NCBI RefSeq assembly: GCF_003051055.1
Contig: NZ_QAON01000018.1
Coordinates: 1-60,115 of the forward strand
Source: Agitococcus lubricus
GTDB taxonomy: Bacteria; Pseudomonadota; Gammaproteobacteria; Pseudomonadales; Moraxellaceae
Length of the DNA stretch: 60,115 nt
Direction of reading: 5' to 3'
Position 1 is the stretch's first letter. Every line of letters begins with the position of its first letter. Below the pieces are notes generated by a model. That model worked only from the letters and a program-made list of their open reading frames with translations. It was not told the origin of the DNA and searched no databases. A program made the position numbers and the translations under genes. This document shows, one piece after another, positions 16,560 to 25,957 of the stretch.

Positions 16560-17754
16560 GCAAACCCAAAGAAAGCAACGCAGCAAAAGCAATAAATAGC
16601 GTGGAAATCCATAAACAAGCCGCTAAACCATACTGTTGATAGAGCCAACCTGATAATAATGTGCCTAATAATCTGCCCATTGCATTAGACATATAATAAA
16701 AACCAACATCTAACGATACGCCATCAGCTTGTGCATAAGAAACAATTAAATAGCTATGTAAGGAGGAGTTAACGGCAAACAACACACCAAAAGCCAATAA
16801 ACCCCAAACGACCACAGCTAATGCTGGCAATTGCCAGTTTAATGCTAAGGCAATCGCGGCTGGCAACAAACATAAAGCACTCGCCCACAAGCAAGCGACT
16901 TTGCCATCAGGTACACGCCCTTGTTTTTTGCCTGTGAGATGTGGGGCAAAGGATTGCACACCTCCATACATAATTGTCCATAATGCTAAAAAGCCGCCCA
17001 CCCACCAAAAGTCCCAATTAAATTGATGGCTTAAATAAACGGGCAGGGCAATGACAAACCAAACGTCACGCGCGGCAAATAAAAATAAACGTGCAGCCGA
17101 TAAAAAGTTAATGGCTCTACTTTTTGATAATAATTCTCGAAATTTCGGCTTGGCTTTCTTTTTGCCTAAGTCCTCTTTGAGTAACACTAAACTGGCAAGC
17201 CAAATCAGGGCTAAAAGACAAGCTAACATCAATAATGAGCCACTAAAGCCAAACACGGATAATAAGACACCCCCTAAAAAGAAGCCCAAGCCTTTTAGGG
17301 CATTTTTTGAGCCTGTTAACACAGCAACCCATTGATAAAGTTTGCTTTGTTGGTTGTCAGGCACTAACAGTTTAATAGAGCTTTTGGCACTCATTTTGTT
17401 GAGGTCTTTGGCGATACCAGATAAGGCTTGTGCGCTCATTACCCACAACATTGTTAGCCATTCGGCTGGCACAGTCAGCATTAACAAGGCAAAGACTTGC
17501 ATGCCTAAGCCAATATTCATGGTACGGTTTAGTCCCCAACGTGCGCCTAAATATCCGCCAATTAAATTGGTGACTACACCAAAAAACTCATAAAACAAAA
17601 ACAAACTGGCAATGGCAAACGGTGAAAACCCTAATCCATAAAAGTGCAAAACGACTAACATGCGTAATGCACCATCGGTAAGGGTAAACGCCCAATAATT
17701 GCCTGTGACAATCAGGTATTGTTTGAGCTGTGGGGTGAGGACGATTGGAGTCAT
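16543..17754 (-). CDS. arsJ: ArsJ, MFS exporter of 1-arseno-3-phosphoglycerate
   Basis: 403 residues, about 12 hydrophobic segments, MFS type (LIGGYLGARWGLNRTMNIG in the loop after helix 2). Identity as ArsJ rests on family resemblance and on context: the ATG lies 2 bases after the stop of a GAPDH gene, which in turn follows an arsR. In this known pathway GAPDH uses arsenate in place of phosphate to make 1-arseno-3-phosphoglycerate, and ArsJ exports it, lowering cell arsenate. Expression should depend on the ArsR-controlled promoter at about 19100-19155. Confidence 0.9.
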   Translation of the reverse strand: MTPIVLTPQLKQYLIVTGNYWAFTLTDGALRMLVVLHFYGLGFSPFAIASLFLFYEFFGVVTNLIGGYLGARWGLNRTMNIGLGMQVFALLMLTVPAEWLTMLWVMSAQALSGIAKDLNKMSAKSSIKLLVPDNQQSKLYQWVAVLTGSKNALKGLGFFLGGVLLSVFGFSGSLLMLACLLALIWLASLVLLKEDLGKKKAKPKFRELLSKSRAINFLSAARLFLFAARDVWFVIALPVYLSHQFNWDFWWVGGFLALWTIMYGGVQSFAPHLTGKKQGRVPDGKVACLWASALCLLPAAIALALNWQLPALAVVVWGLLAFGVLFAVNSSLHSYLIVSYAQADGVSLDVGFYYMSNAMGRLLGTLLSGWLYQQYGLAACLWISTLFIAFAALLSLGLPKHNA

Positions 17755-17756
17755 GG

Positions 17757-18761
17757 CTACTTAGCCAAACCCACCAAACGCGCCAATTCTACCGTGCGAT
17801 TGGCATAGCCCCATTCATTATCATACCAAGCATACAATTTGACTTGTGTGCCATTGATAACCATGGTCGATAAGGCATCGATAATCGAAGAGCGCGGGTC
17901 GGTGCGATAATCAATGGATACCAAAGGACGGCTTTCGTAACCTAAAATACCTTTTAAGTCATTTTCTGAGGCATCTTTTAACAGTTGGTTAACTTCGTCA
18001 ATGGTGGTGGCGCGTTCAACTTCAAACACACAATCGGTTAATGAGGCATTGGCTAAGGGCACACGTACTGCATGACCATTTAATTTACCACGTAGCTCAG
18101 GAAAAATTTCGGCAATGGCGGTGGCTGAACCTGTGGTTGTTGGAATTAGGCTCATGCCACAAGCCCGAGCACGGCGCAGGTCTTTATGGGCTTGGTCTAA
18201 AATGCTTTGGGTGTTGGTTAGGTCGTGGATGGTGGTGATTGAACCATGACGAATGCCTAAATGTTGATGAATCACTTTAATCACAGGTGCAATACAGTTG
18301 GTGGTACATGAAGCCGCAGTCACAATACGGTGTTGTGCAGGATCGTATAAATGCTGATTAACGCCCATGACCACATTTAATGCCCCTTGCTCTTTGACGG
18401 GTGCACTAACGACGACGCGTTTTACGCCTTGAGCGATATAGGCTTGCAACACAGCAACGGTTTTATTTTTGCCACTCGCTTCGATGACAAGATCACAGCC
18501 AGACCAATCGGTATCGCTAATGGTTTTGTGTTGGGTGACTTTTATTTTTTTAGCACCAATGAGGATATGTTGCTCATCGCTCTCGGCTTGATGCTGCCAA
18601 CGGCCATGTACCGAATCAAAATTGAGTAAATGTGCATGGGTGGCGGCATCACCCGCAGGGTCGTTAATTTGTACAAAGTCAAATTCTGGCCAGTCCCATG
18701 CCGCACGTAATGCTAAACGGCCAATACGTCCAAAACCATTAATACCTATTTTAATAGACAT
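17757..18761 (-). CDS. ArsJ-associated glyceraldehyde-3-phosphate dehydrogenase
   Basis: 334 residues, complete GAPDH: N-terminal NAD-binding INGFGRIGR, catalytic Cys152 in ASCTTNC, and [10 protein letters not shown] near the C-terminus. GAGGAG lies 7 bases before the ATG. It stands between arsR and arsJ with 14- and 2-base gaps, so it is the arsenate-resistance paralog, not the main glycolytic or gluconeogenic enzyme. It catalyses oxidation of glyceraldehyde-3-phosphate with arsenate to 1-arseno-3-phosphoglycerate. Ordinary GAPDH activity with phosphate is also expected. Confidence 0.93.
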   Translation of the reverse strand: MSIKIGINGFGRIGRLALRAAWDWPEFDFVQINDPAGDAATHAHLLNFDSVHGRWQHQAESDEQHILIGAKKIKVTQHKTISDTDWSGCDLVIEASGKNKTVAVLQAYIAQGVKRVVVSAPVKEQGALNVVMGVNQHLYDPAQHRIVTAASCTTNCIAPVIKVIHQHLGIRHGSITTIHDLTNTQSILDQAHKDLRRARACGMSLIPTTTGSATAIAEIFPELRGKLNGHAVRVPLANASLTDCVFEVERATTIDEVNQLLKDASENDLKGILGYESRPLVSIDYRTDPRSSIIDALSTMVINGTQVKLYAWYDNEWGYANRTVELARLVGLAK

Positions 18762-18775
18762 GATTTATCTCCTCA

Positions 18776-19099
18776 TTAGCAACAATTTGGTGGCGGTGTT
18801 AATGCACAAGGCTGACCTTGGCAGCAGTTATCGGTTAAAAAATCCATTAAGTTTTTCATTTGCGATAGATTGGCTTTATAAAAAATAAAGCGGCCTTGTT
18901 GTTGTGCTTCGATAAGACCTGCATGACTGAGTTCTTTAAGATGAAAGGATAAGGTCGCGCCAGCCATACCGCCTAAAGCCTCGCTGATTTTACTGACAGG
19001 CAAACCTGTTGCGCCTTGCTGTACTAATAAGCGAAAGATTGTTAATCGAGAGTCTTGAGCGAGTGCCGCAAGCAACTGAACGGCTGATTTGTTTTCCAT
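18776..19099 (-). CDS. arsR: ArsR-family arsenic-responsive repressor
   Basis: 107 residues from the ATG at 19099; a start at 19138 would lie inside the operator palindrome and is less likely. It has a winged helix-turn-helix (about 8-90: ALAQDSRLTIFRLL, then GATLSFHLKELSHAGLI). Six cysteines lie in the C-terminal tail (NCCQGQPC and PNCC), which suits C-terminal As(III) binding rather than the helix-3 CxC of plasmid ArsR. It is the first gene of arsR-GAPDH-arsJ. Binding of As(III) should release it from the palindrome just upstream and switch on the operon. Confidence 0.9.
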   Translation of the reverse strand: MENKSAVQLLAALAQDSRLTIFRLLVQQGATGLPVSKISEALGGMAGATLSFHLKELSHAGLIEAQQQGRFIFYKANLSQMKNLMDFLTDNCCQGQPCALTPPPNCC

Positions 19100-19103
19100 G
19101 GAG

Positions 19104-19153
19104 TTTGCCAATGCCAAAATCTTGGCAAATATTATCATATTTCTAGAAATATG
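19104..19153 (-). promoter_or_regulatory. Operator region of the ars operon
   Basis: A perfect 18-bp palindrome, CATATTTCTAGAAATATG, lies at 19136-19153. Between it and the arsR start is a second inverted repeat, TTTGCCA (19104-19110) with TGGCAAA (19123-19129). Either or both can be ArsR sites. The AT-rich 18-mer is closer to published ArsR boxes in style. Confidence 0.65.
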
Positions 19154-19221
19154 GAAATGTTGATGGCAGATATGGCAAAAAGATCATTAAGCGATGTGGA
19201 TTAAGATGAAAACACACTCAA

Positions 19222-19252
19222 AAAAGGATGAGCCTTTACGACTCATCCTTTT
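19222..19252 (-). terminator. Rho-independent terminator of the RND efflux operon
   Basis: Stem AAAAGGATGAG (19222-19232) pairs with CTCATCCTTTT (19242-19252). Read on the minus strand, the hairpin is followed by a run of T. It begins 7 bases after the stop of the RND gene and separates it from the ars operon. Confidence 0.9.
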
Positions 19253-19258
19253 AGTTGG

Positions 19259-22200
19259 TTAAGCGACCTTTTTCACTTTAAAGAAAATGGCATACATTGC
19301 GGGTAAACTGAGCAAGGTTAATGCCGTTGCTACAATCAACCCGCCCATAATTGCTACAGCCATTGGCCCCCAGAAGGTGCTGTGCATTAACGGAATCATC
19401 GCTAATACCGCAGCAGCAGCCGTTAAAATAATGGGTCTAAAACGACGTACCGCCGCTTCAACCACGGCTTGCCATCTATCGACACCATTGGCAATATCTT
19501 GCTCAATTTGGTCAATCAAAATCACCGAGTTACGAATAATCATACCGTTAAGAGCAATAATTCCTAAAGTCGCGACAAAACCCATGGGACGGTTGAGTGC
19601 TAACATCATTAATGCCGCACCAATTACCCCTAAAGGTCCAGTTAAAAACACTAATAATGCGCGTGGAAAACTGCGTAATTGCAACATCAATAAGGTAAAG
19701 ATAATAAATAACATCAACGGCACATTGGCTTGAATGGACGATGTACCTTTTTGTGATTCAGCGACTGTGCCTGCAATTTCAATTTGATAACCAACATCTA
19801 ACTTGCTGCGTAAGCCTTCCAGTTTGTCATTGATGCGTAAGGCAACGGTGGCAGGTTGAATGCCATCAGCCACATCTCCTTGTACGGTAATCGAAAATTG
19901 ACGATTTTGCCGCCATACTACGCCATATTCCCACTGCAAATTAGGACGCGCAATTTGTGCTAAAGGAATAGACTGGCCGCTACCTGTGGGCAAATAAGTA
20001 CCTGTTAAGGCCGTCATGCTGTCACGTTCTTCTTTAGGTTGACGCAAAATAATCGGGATTTGGTCGTTTTCTTCACGATAAATACCAATGCTTTGTCCGG
20101 ATAAAATGGTTTCGCTAGCGGTGGCAATATCAGAACTGGTCACAGCCAAGGCACGCGCCCGTTGTTGGTCAATATCTAAGTGTAAAGATTTGACTTCTTC
20201 CGACCAGTTATCGTTAACACCACGCATCGCAGAGTCTGCACGGACAATGGTTTTAACTTCATCGGCAATAGCACGTAACTTATCAGGATTATCACCAATC
20301 ACTCTAAACATCACAGGATAGGGCACAGGTGGGCCATTGGGTAATAAGCGCGCACGGCCACGAATCTCTGGAAATTCCTCTTGTAAGATGACAGGTAATT
20401 GATGACGAATTTTTTCCCGCGCTGCTAAAGAGGGCGGCATAATCACCAATTGGGCGACGTTATTTTGTGGAAAGATTTGGTCTAAGGATAAGTAAAAACG
20501 AGGTGCGCCTTGACCAACAAACGACGTCACCGAACCCGCTTCGGGAATGGCTAATAAACGCTGTTCAACTCGTTTGACGATACTTTCGGTATTGGTTAAC
20601 GAAGAACCTTCGGGCAACCATAAATCAATCACCATTTCGGGGCGGTTGGAGTCGGGGAAAAACTGCTTTTCAACCAATTTCATGCCCATAATGCCTGCAC
20701 CCAATGCCGCAAGTGTCGCAATCAAAGTAATCCAACGGTGATTGACACACCATGCCACGGTATTACGTACCGCATTATAAAAAGGCGAGTCAAAGACTTC
20801 GTGATGTTCGGCTGAACCTGCATGATGGGTTTTTAATAAACGATAGCCCAAAAACGGCACAAAATACACCGACACAAACCACGAGACAATTAAGGCTGTC
20901 GTCGTTACCGCAAAAATGGCAAAGGTGTATTCACCTACCGCAGAATTGGCTAAACCAATCGGTAAAAAGCCTGCGGCAGTAATTAATGTACCTGTTAACA
21001 TGGGCATGGCGGTGGTTTGATAGGCATAAATACTCGCGCTTAAACGGTCATAACCTTCTTCGAGTTTACGCACCATCATCTCGACAATAATAATCGCATC
21101 ATCAACCAACAAGCCAAGGGCAATAATCAGCGAGCCGAGCGAGATTTTGTGTAAATCAATGCCCCATCTGTCCATGATTAAAAAGGTAATCGCTAATACC
21201 AAAGGAATCGATAAACCGACCACTAAACCCGGCCGCATATCGACTCTTAACGGTTTGGTGTGTAAGCCTAATGCCAAAAAGCTAACTACTAAAACAATAA
21301 TTAAGGCTTCGGCTAAGGTTTTAACAAATTCTTGCACCGAACGATTAACGGAGCTAGGTTGGTCTTGTACTTGTTGTAGCTCGATGCCTGCGGGTAAGGA
21401 TTCGCGTAGCTTTTGACTGGCATGTTGTAAGTCTTTACCCAAGGTGATGATGTCCCCGCCTTTGGTCATGGAAATGCCTAAACCAATGACTTCATGGCCA
21501 TTTAAACGCATTTTGGGGGCAGCAGGGTCTTGATAACCACGTTGAATGGTGGCGATGTCACCTAATAAAAAACTGCGATTATTAAAGCGTAAAGGGAGTT
21601 TTTTTAGGTCATCAACGGCGGTAAATTGGCCAGTTAAACGGATTTGAATATCGTCTAAAGGTGTGCGTAAGGTGCCTGCATATTCTACCGCATTTTGTTG
21701 GTTAAGGGCGTTGATAACTTGGTGCATATCAATACCCATTCTTGCGAGTTTCTTTTGCGAGACTTCAACAAAGACACGTTCTTCTTGCACGCCATATTGC
21801 TCAACTTTGGCAACATTCGGCACTCTTAATAATTCATTACGCACTTGGTCGGCGTATTTTTTTAGTTCGGCATACGAAAAACCATCCGCAGACAGCGCGT
21901 AAATCACGCCATACACATCACCAAATTCATCATTAAAGAAGGGGCCTTGTACGCCTTGGGGTAAGGTGTGGCGTTTGTCGTTGATTTTTTTACGAATGGT
22001 GTACCAAATATGTTGAATTTCTTTGGCAGTAACGGACTCCTTGACTTCAATAAAAATCGTGGTTTCGCCTGCTTTGGAGTAACTACGAATTTTATCGACA
22101 TGAGGGGCTTCTTGGAGAATTTCTTCCAATTTATCGGTGAGTTGTTCAGACACTTGCAGTGCGGTTGCACCTGGCCAAAAAGCACGCACCACCATCGCTC

Positions 22201-22351
22201 TAAAGGTAAACGGTGGGTCTTCGTCTTGACCTAATTGAAAAAACGAGGCAATCCCCGCCAACATCAAAACAATGAGCAAATAAGTGGTAATGGCAGGATT
22301 TTGAATGGCAATCCGCGATAGATTAAAACGTTCGGCTGATGAATTACTCAT
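19259..22351 (-). CDS. RND-family efflux pump inner-membrane subunit (AcrB/MexF-like superfamily)
   Basis: 1030 residues, the normal length for an RND permease, with a hydrophobic segment near residue 20, a cluster of membrane segments at about 340-550 and another at about 870-1025. Typical motifs include the periplasmic loop ATALQVSEQLTDKLEE and, in TM4, LGLLVDDAIIIVEMM with its proton-relay aspartates. The subclass (drug or organic anion versus metal) cannot be fixed by eye; the absence of charged metal-site motifs and the TetR partner favour organic substrates. The preceding adaptor gene is 12 bases away. No outer-membrane TolC-type gene is in the operon, so it must borrow one. Confidence 0.92.
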   Translation of the reverse strand: MSNSSAERFNLSRIAIQNPAITTYLLIVLMLAGIASFFQLGQDEDPPFTFRAMVVRAFWPGATALQVSEQLTDKLEEILQEAPHVDKIRSYSKAGETTIFIEVKESVTAKEIQHIWYTIRKKINDKRHTLPQGVQGPFFNDEFGDVYGVIYALSADGFSYAELKKYADQVRNELLRVPNVAKVEQYGVQEERVFVEVSQKKLARMGIDMHQVINALNQQNAVEYAGTLRTPLDDIQIRLTGQFTAVDDLKKLPLRFNNRSFLLGDIATIQRGYQDPAAPKMRLNGHEVIGLGISMTKGGDIITLGKDLQHASQKLRESLPAGIELQQVQDQPSSVNRSVQEFVKTLAEALIIVLVVSFLALGLHTKPLRVDMRPGLVVGLSIPLVLAITFLIMDRWGIDLHKISLGSLIIALGLLVDDAIIIVEMMVRKLEEGYDRLSASIYAYQTTAMPMLTGTLITAAGFLPIGLANSAVGEYTFAIFAVTTTALIVSWFVSVYFVPFLGYRLLKTHHAGSAEHHEVFDSPFYNAVRNTVAWCVNHRWITLIATLAALGAGIMGMKLVEKQFFPDSNRPEMVIDLWLPEGSSLTNTESIVKRVEQRLLAIPEAGSVTSFVGQGAPRFYLSLDQIFPQNNVAQLVIMPPSLAAREKIRHQLPVILQEEFPEIRGRARLLPNGPPVPYPVMFRVIGDNPDKLRAIADEVKTIVRADSAMRGVNDNWSEEVKSLHLDIDQQRARALAVTSSDIATASETILSGQSIGIYREENDQIPIILRQPKEERDSMTALTGTYLPTGSGQSIPLAQIARPNLQWEYGVVWRQNRQFSITVQGDVADGIQPATVALRINDKLEGLRSKLDVGYQIEIAGTVAESQKGTSSIQANVPLMLFIIFTLLMLQLRSFPRALLVFLTGPLGVIGAALMMLALNRPMGFVATLGIIALNGMIIRNSVILIDQIEQDIANGVDRWQAVVEAAVRRFRPIILTAAAAVLAMIPLMHSTFWGPMAVAIMGGLIVATALTLLSLPAMYAIFFKVKKVA

Positions 22352-22363
22352 GGTTTACCCCCC

Positions 22364-23446
22364 TTATTGTTTAGCCAATAAGGGACGTACAACTTGTCCT
22401 TCATGAACCACATGCACGCCAGCCACGACCACCTGTTGACCTTGTTGTAGACCAGCCACAATCACTTCATTACCATCCACTCCTGCCACTTGTACCGCTT
22501 GGCTTTGCAGTTTTTGGCTTTGTGGATTAAACACAAATACCGTCGTTTGTTGACCTTTGCCGACTAAAGCACTGGTGGGCAATTTAATCAGACCACGTTG
22601 ACCTTGTAAGTTAAGGTGTAAGGTTGCCGATTGGCCTAAAGCCAAGGCATTGCTAGGTGCTTGAATGCTATAGCGTGCGCGGAAAGTACGAGTCACAGGG
22701 TCGGCTACCGCTGATAACTCGCGTAATTGGGCAGGATACTTGGCTTGTGGTTGCGCCCATAACGACACTTGCGCTTGGGGATATTGTGCAGCAATGGTAC
22801 GGCGGTCTTCGGGAAACTCGACCACAATTTCGCGTGCACCTTGTTGGGCAACGGTGACAATCGGCTGACCTGCACTGACCACCATGCCCACATCGGCTTG
22901 TACTTGGCTGACCACACCCTCACTGTCAGCACGTAAAATGGTATCAGCAATGCGGTTATTATCTAAAGACACATTACTTTCTAAACTTTTTAAGCGTGCG
23001 GCGGCAGCAGACACCGCCACCCGTTTGCGGTCTAAATCTAACTCCGAGACAAACTGTTTGGTTTGTAACTCTTGAAAACGTTTGTATTCGGCTTCAGCTA
23101 AAGCTAAATCCGATTTAGCCGCCGTTAATTGTGAAGTACTCGCGGTTTTGGCGAGTTCGTAATCACGCGGGTCAAGTTCGGCTAAGGCTTGGCCTTTTTT
23201 CACGGTTTGGCCTGTTTCTACCAAACGGCGGACAATTTTGCCACTGACTCTAAAGCCTAAAGGCGATTCAACCCGTGCTTTAATTTCGCCTGCTAAATCA
23301 AGGCTTTGTTGGCTGTCGCTGGTTTGTACGCTCATCAATTTGACTAAACGAGGCTTGTCGGCAGCCACAGGTGGTTTTTCACATGCGCTAAGCAGTAGGC
23401 TACTGGTAATGACTAAAGACAATAGATAGAGATTTTTATTGAACAT
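22364..23446 (-). CDS. RND efflux periplasmic adaptor (membrane fusion protein), lipoprotein
   Basis: 360 residues. The lipobox LSAC (Cys22) ends a signal peptide, so the protein is lipid-anchored on the periplasmic side of the inner membrane. It has the biotinyl-lipoyl-like halves (GQTVKKGQALAELDPRDYEL and SEGVVSQVQADVGMVVSAGQPIV), a coiled-coil hairpin between them (about 95-165) and a beta-barrel with the VSLWAQPQAKYPAQLRE type segment. Its first bases overlap the end of tetR by 11 bases, and the RND gene follows after 12 bases, so the three form one operon. Confidence 0.92.
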   Translation of the reverse strand: MFNKNLYLLSLVITSSLLLSACEKPPVAADKPRLVKLMSVQTSDSQQSLDLAGEIKARVESPLGFRVSGKIVRRLVETGQTVKKGQALAELDPRDYELAKTASTSQLTAAKSDLALAEAEYKRFQELQTKQFVSELDLDRKRVAVSAAAARLKSLESNVSLDNNRIADTILRADSEGVVSQVQADVGMVVSAGQPIVTVAQQGAREIVVEFPEDRRTIAAQYPQAQVSLWAQPQAKYPAQLRELSAVADPVTRTFRARYSIQAPSNALALGQSATLHLNLQGQRGLIKLPTSALVGKGQQTTVFVFNPQSQKLQSQAVQVAGVDGNEVIVAGLQQGQQVVVAGVHVVHEGQVVRPLLAKQ

Positions 23447-24119
23447 GAGTGGTCGCTCCTAAAAGCGGTGGCGAGGATTGGCTAAAACCATGTAATAACA
23501 ACAGGGCAATATGGTCTATCAAAGCATGGGTTTGCTCTGGACTGCTTAAATGCGGGGCAAGTTCGTCTTGTAAATGGGCAGGAATGACCATTGAGCGCAA
23601 AAAGCCCATAATCAACACATGACGAGCGGCAGGAGGAATTGGGCGAAAATCGCCATCTAACACCGCTTGATTAAATAAGGCATCTAAACGATTAAGATAG
23701 GGACGCATATAACGTTGGCGTAAATAGTCAGAACGCTCATTGTTTTGGTCGCCTTCTCGAAAAATAAAGGCTAAGGCGGCCGTGTTGCTGACCATATTTT
23801 TTAAGGATTGCGGTAAGTTTTGCCGCAAGGCTTGTGCAGGACGGTCGTTAGCGGCTAAGGTTTCTAAGTTAGTCGTTAAGGTAGCCATTAACGGGGCAAT
23901 ATAGTTGTCTGCCGCTTCTTGCCACAGTTGCTGTTTAGAACCAAAGTGATGATGTAACAAGCTATCGCTAATACCACACTCTTTGGCGAGGGCGCGTAAA
24001 GACACCTGTTCGTAAGTTTGTTCGGCAAAGGCAACAAAGGCACGTTCAATAATTTGTTCGCGTGATAAAGCCGCTTGTTGACAGCGTGGTCTTCCACGGC
24101 TACGAGGACAAAAGTTCAT
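23436..24119 (-). CDS. TetR-family repressor of the RND operon
   Basis: 227 residues. An N-terminal helix-turn-helix (about 18-65: REQIIERAFVAFAE ... VSLRALAKECGISDSLLHHHFGSKQQLW) is preceded by a basic arm (RSRGRPR). The remainder is the helical ligand-binding domain. It is the first gene of tetR-MFP-RND, and a large palindrome begins 6 bases upstream of its start, so autorepression together with control of the pump is expected. The inducer is unknown. Confidence 0.92.
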   Translation of the reverse strand: MNFCPRSRGRPRCQQAALSREQIIERAFVAFAEQTYEQVSLRALAKECGISDSLLHHHFGSKQQLWQEAADNYIAPLMATLTTNLETLAANDRPAQALRQNLPQSLKNMVSNTAALAFIFREGDQNNERSDYLRQRYMRPYLNRLDALFNQAVLDGDFRPIPPAARHVLIMGFLRSMVIPAHLQDELAPHLSSPEQTHALIDHIALLLLHGFSQSSPPLLGATTHVQ

Positions 24120-24125
24120 AGTAAA

Positions 24126-24157
24126 CTATTTAATTGGTCGATTGACCAATTAAATAG
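24126..24157. promoter_or_regulatory. Operator palindrome for the TetR repressor
   Basis: Arms CTATTTAATTGGTC (24126-24139) and GACCAATTAAATAG (24144-24157) are perfect inverted repeats of 14 bases around a 4-base centre. The inner TTGGTC/GACCAA is typical of TetR-family sites. It lies directly before tetR and also in the upstream region of the wax-ester synthase gene on the other strand (start 24349), about 190 bases away. Confidence 0.85.
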
Positions 24158-24348
24158 CACAAGTTTTGGGCTTTGTCAGCTTTACAGCGTCAAGATTAAC
24201 AAATTTTTTTACAAAATACACTGTGGTTGGCAAAAAATATCGCTACAGTTAAGGCTTAGTCTCTTTTTCCTTGATTTTTTGTGATAGGAAAAGTGCCGTA
24301 TGTTAAAAAACGCACTATTTTTCTGATTGATGACATAAGGATAATCAT

Positions 24349-25746
24349 ATGGCCGTTGGAAAACGTTTAAATAGTTTAGATTGGTCGTTTTTGGCAGGTG
24401 AAACCCGTGAATCAATGATGCATGTCGGTGGCCTAATGACCTTTAGTCCCCCTGCGGATGAGCAGCCCGATTTTTTAAGAAGGCTCATGGACGAAGTACG
24501 TAATCAAACTAAAGTCTATAGCCCGTGGAATCTTAAATTACGCCATCCTGAGTTTTTGGCACATCCTCTACAAGCATGGGTTGAAGATAAACAATTTGAT
24601 GTCGAATATCATATTCGCCGTTCGGCGTTGCCCTCACCCGGTGATGAGCGCGAATTAGGCATTTTAGTTTCACGGTTACATAGTCATAATATTGATTTTC
24701 ATCGTCCACCGTGGGAGGTGCATTTTATTGAGGGTTTAGAAGATGGGCGTTTTGCCATTTATTTTAAGGTACATCATGCCTTAATTGATGGTTATACAGG
24801 CATCAAGATTTTATCACGCAGTTTTTCTACCAATCCTGATGAGCGAGATACGCCGTTATTTTTTGTCTTACCACCCATCCCACGAGCGCCTAAACAACAT
24901 GACGAGCAAGCCCCGACCCTCGAACATTTGTGGCAAGGTGTGCAATCACAATTAGATGCGACACGTGGCGCAGGCCGTGCATTAGCGGAAGTGATTAAAG
25001 CCGCGCGCCAAGATAAACGCGAACTGGTTGTGCCCATGCAAGCACCCAAATCGCCGTTAAACCAAAAAATTAGTCGCAATCGTCGTTTTGCTACCCAACA
25101 ATTTGCCACCGAGCGCTTAAAGGCGGTTGCCAAAGCAGCACATGGTACACTTAATGATGTGGTGTTAGCCATTTGTGCAGGTGCGTTACGTCGCTTTTTG
25201 CAGGAACAAGCCAATTTACCCCAAGAGCCATTAACCGTCATGTTGCCTGTCAACATTCGACCTAAAGATGACCCTGGTGGCGGTAATGCAGTTGGGGCAA
25301 TTTTGGCCTCGTTGGCAACCGATATTGCCGACCCGTTAACACGTATACAAATGATTATCCATTCAACGACGAAAGCCAAGGAACAACTGCAAGGCATGTC
25401 TAAATCAGCGATTATGCAGTTTAGTAGTATGTTAATGGCACCCATGTTGTTGTCACAAATTCCCGGTGCGGCAGGGCGCGTGCGTCCAGCTTTTAATTTA
25501 GCGATATCTAATGTACCCGGCCCTGATAAAGCCTTGTATTTTAGAGGTTATCGTTTGGATTCTTATTATCCTGTCTCGATTCCATTTTTGGGTTATGGCC
25601 TCAATATTACCGTTGTGACTTATGTGGATACGCTAAATTTTGGTTTTATTGGTTGTCGAGATACTGTGCCGCATCTTCAGCGTTTAGCTGTCTATAGTCG
25701 TGATGCATTGGAGGAGTTGGAGCGGGTCTGTGCTATCACAGCGTAG
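24349..25746 (+). CDS. Wax-ester synthase / diacylglycerol O-acyltransferase (WS/DGAT)
   Basis: 465 residues, the usual size. The catalytic HHxxxDG motif is HHALIDG at residues 142-148. Further family blocks are LNDVVLAICAGALRR (about 264-278), LPVNIRP and AISNVPGP. The N-terminus LNSLDWSFLAGET matches the substrate-channel start. It transfers fatty acyl groups from acyl-CoA to fatty alcohol or diacylglycerol, giving storage wax esters or triacylglycerol. AAGG lies 8 bases before the ATG. The gene is single, divergent from the tetR operon. Confidence 0.93.
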   Translation: MAVGKRLNSLDWSFLAGETRESMMHVGGLMTFSPPADEQPDFLRRLMDEVRNQTKVYSPWNLKLRHPEFLAHPLQAWVEDKQFDVEYHIRRSALPSPGDERELGILVSRLHSHNIDFHRPPWEVHFIEGLEDGRFAIYFKVHHALIDGYTGIKILSRSFSTNPDERDTPLFFVLPPIPRAPKQHDEQAPTLEHLWQGVQSQLDATRGAGRALAEVIKAARQDKRELVVPMQAPKSPLNQKISRNRRFATQQFATERLKAVAKAAHGTLNDVVLAICAGALRRFLQEQANLPQEPLTVMLPVNIRPKDDPGGGNAVGAILASLATDIADPLTRIQMIIHSTTKAKEQLQGMSKSAIMQFSSMLMAPMLLSQIPGAAGRVRPAFNLAISNVPGPDKALYFRGYRLDSYYPVSIPFLGYGLNITVVTYVDTLNFGFIGCRDTVPHLQRLAVYSRDALEELERVCAITA

Positions 25747-25957
25747 CATGTGATTACAAACGGAGTGATGCCTACGGCCTCACTCTGTCAATGTTGCGTA
25801 GCTCAGTCGGTAAATCGTCGGCAAAAGATCTATTTTCTGCGCGAGACGCATAAATTTATCTTTTTATCTCTACAAGACTAAGATTTGTCTAATCCACAGT
25901 GCTCATTATTATGGCTACACTGAAAAAGTTGTTAGCTAGAATTAGAGTATTCACGGT

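Noticed and set aside
17757-18761. Main glycolytic GAPDH
   Set aside because: Its position between arsR and arsJ with gaps of 14 and 2 bases identifies the arsenate-resistance paralog.
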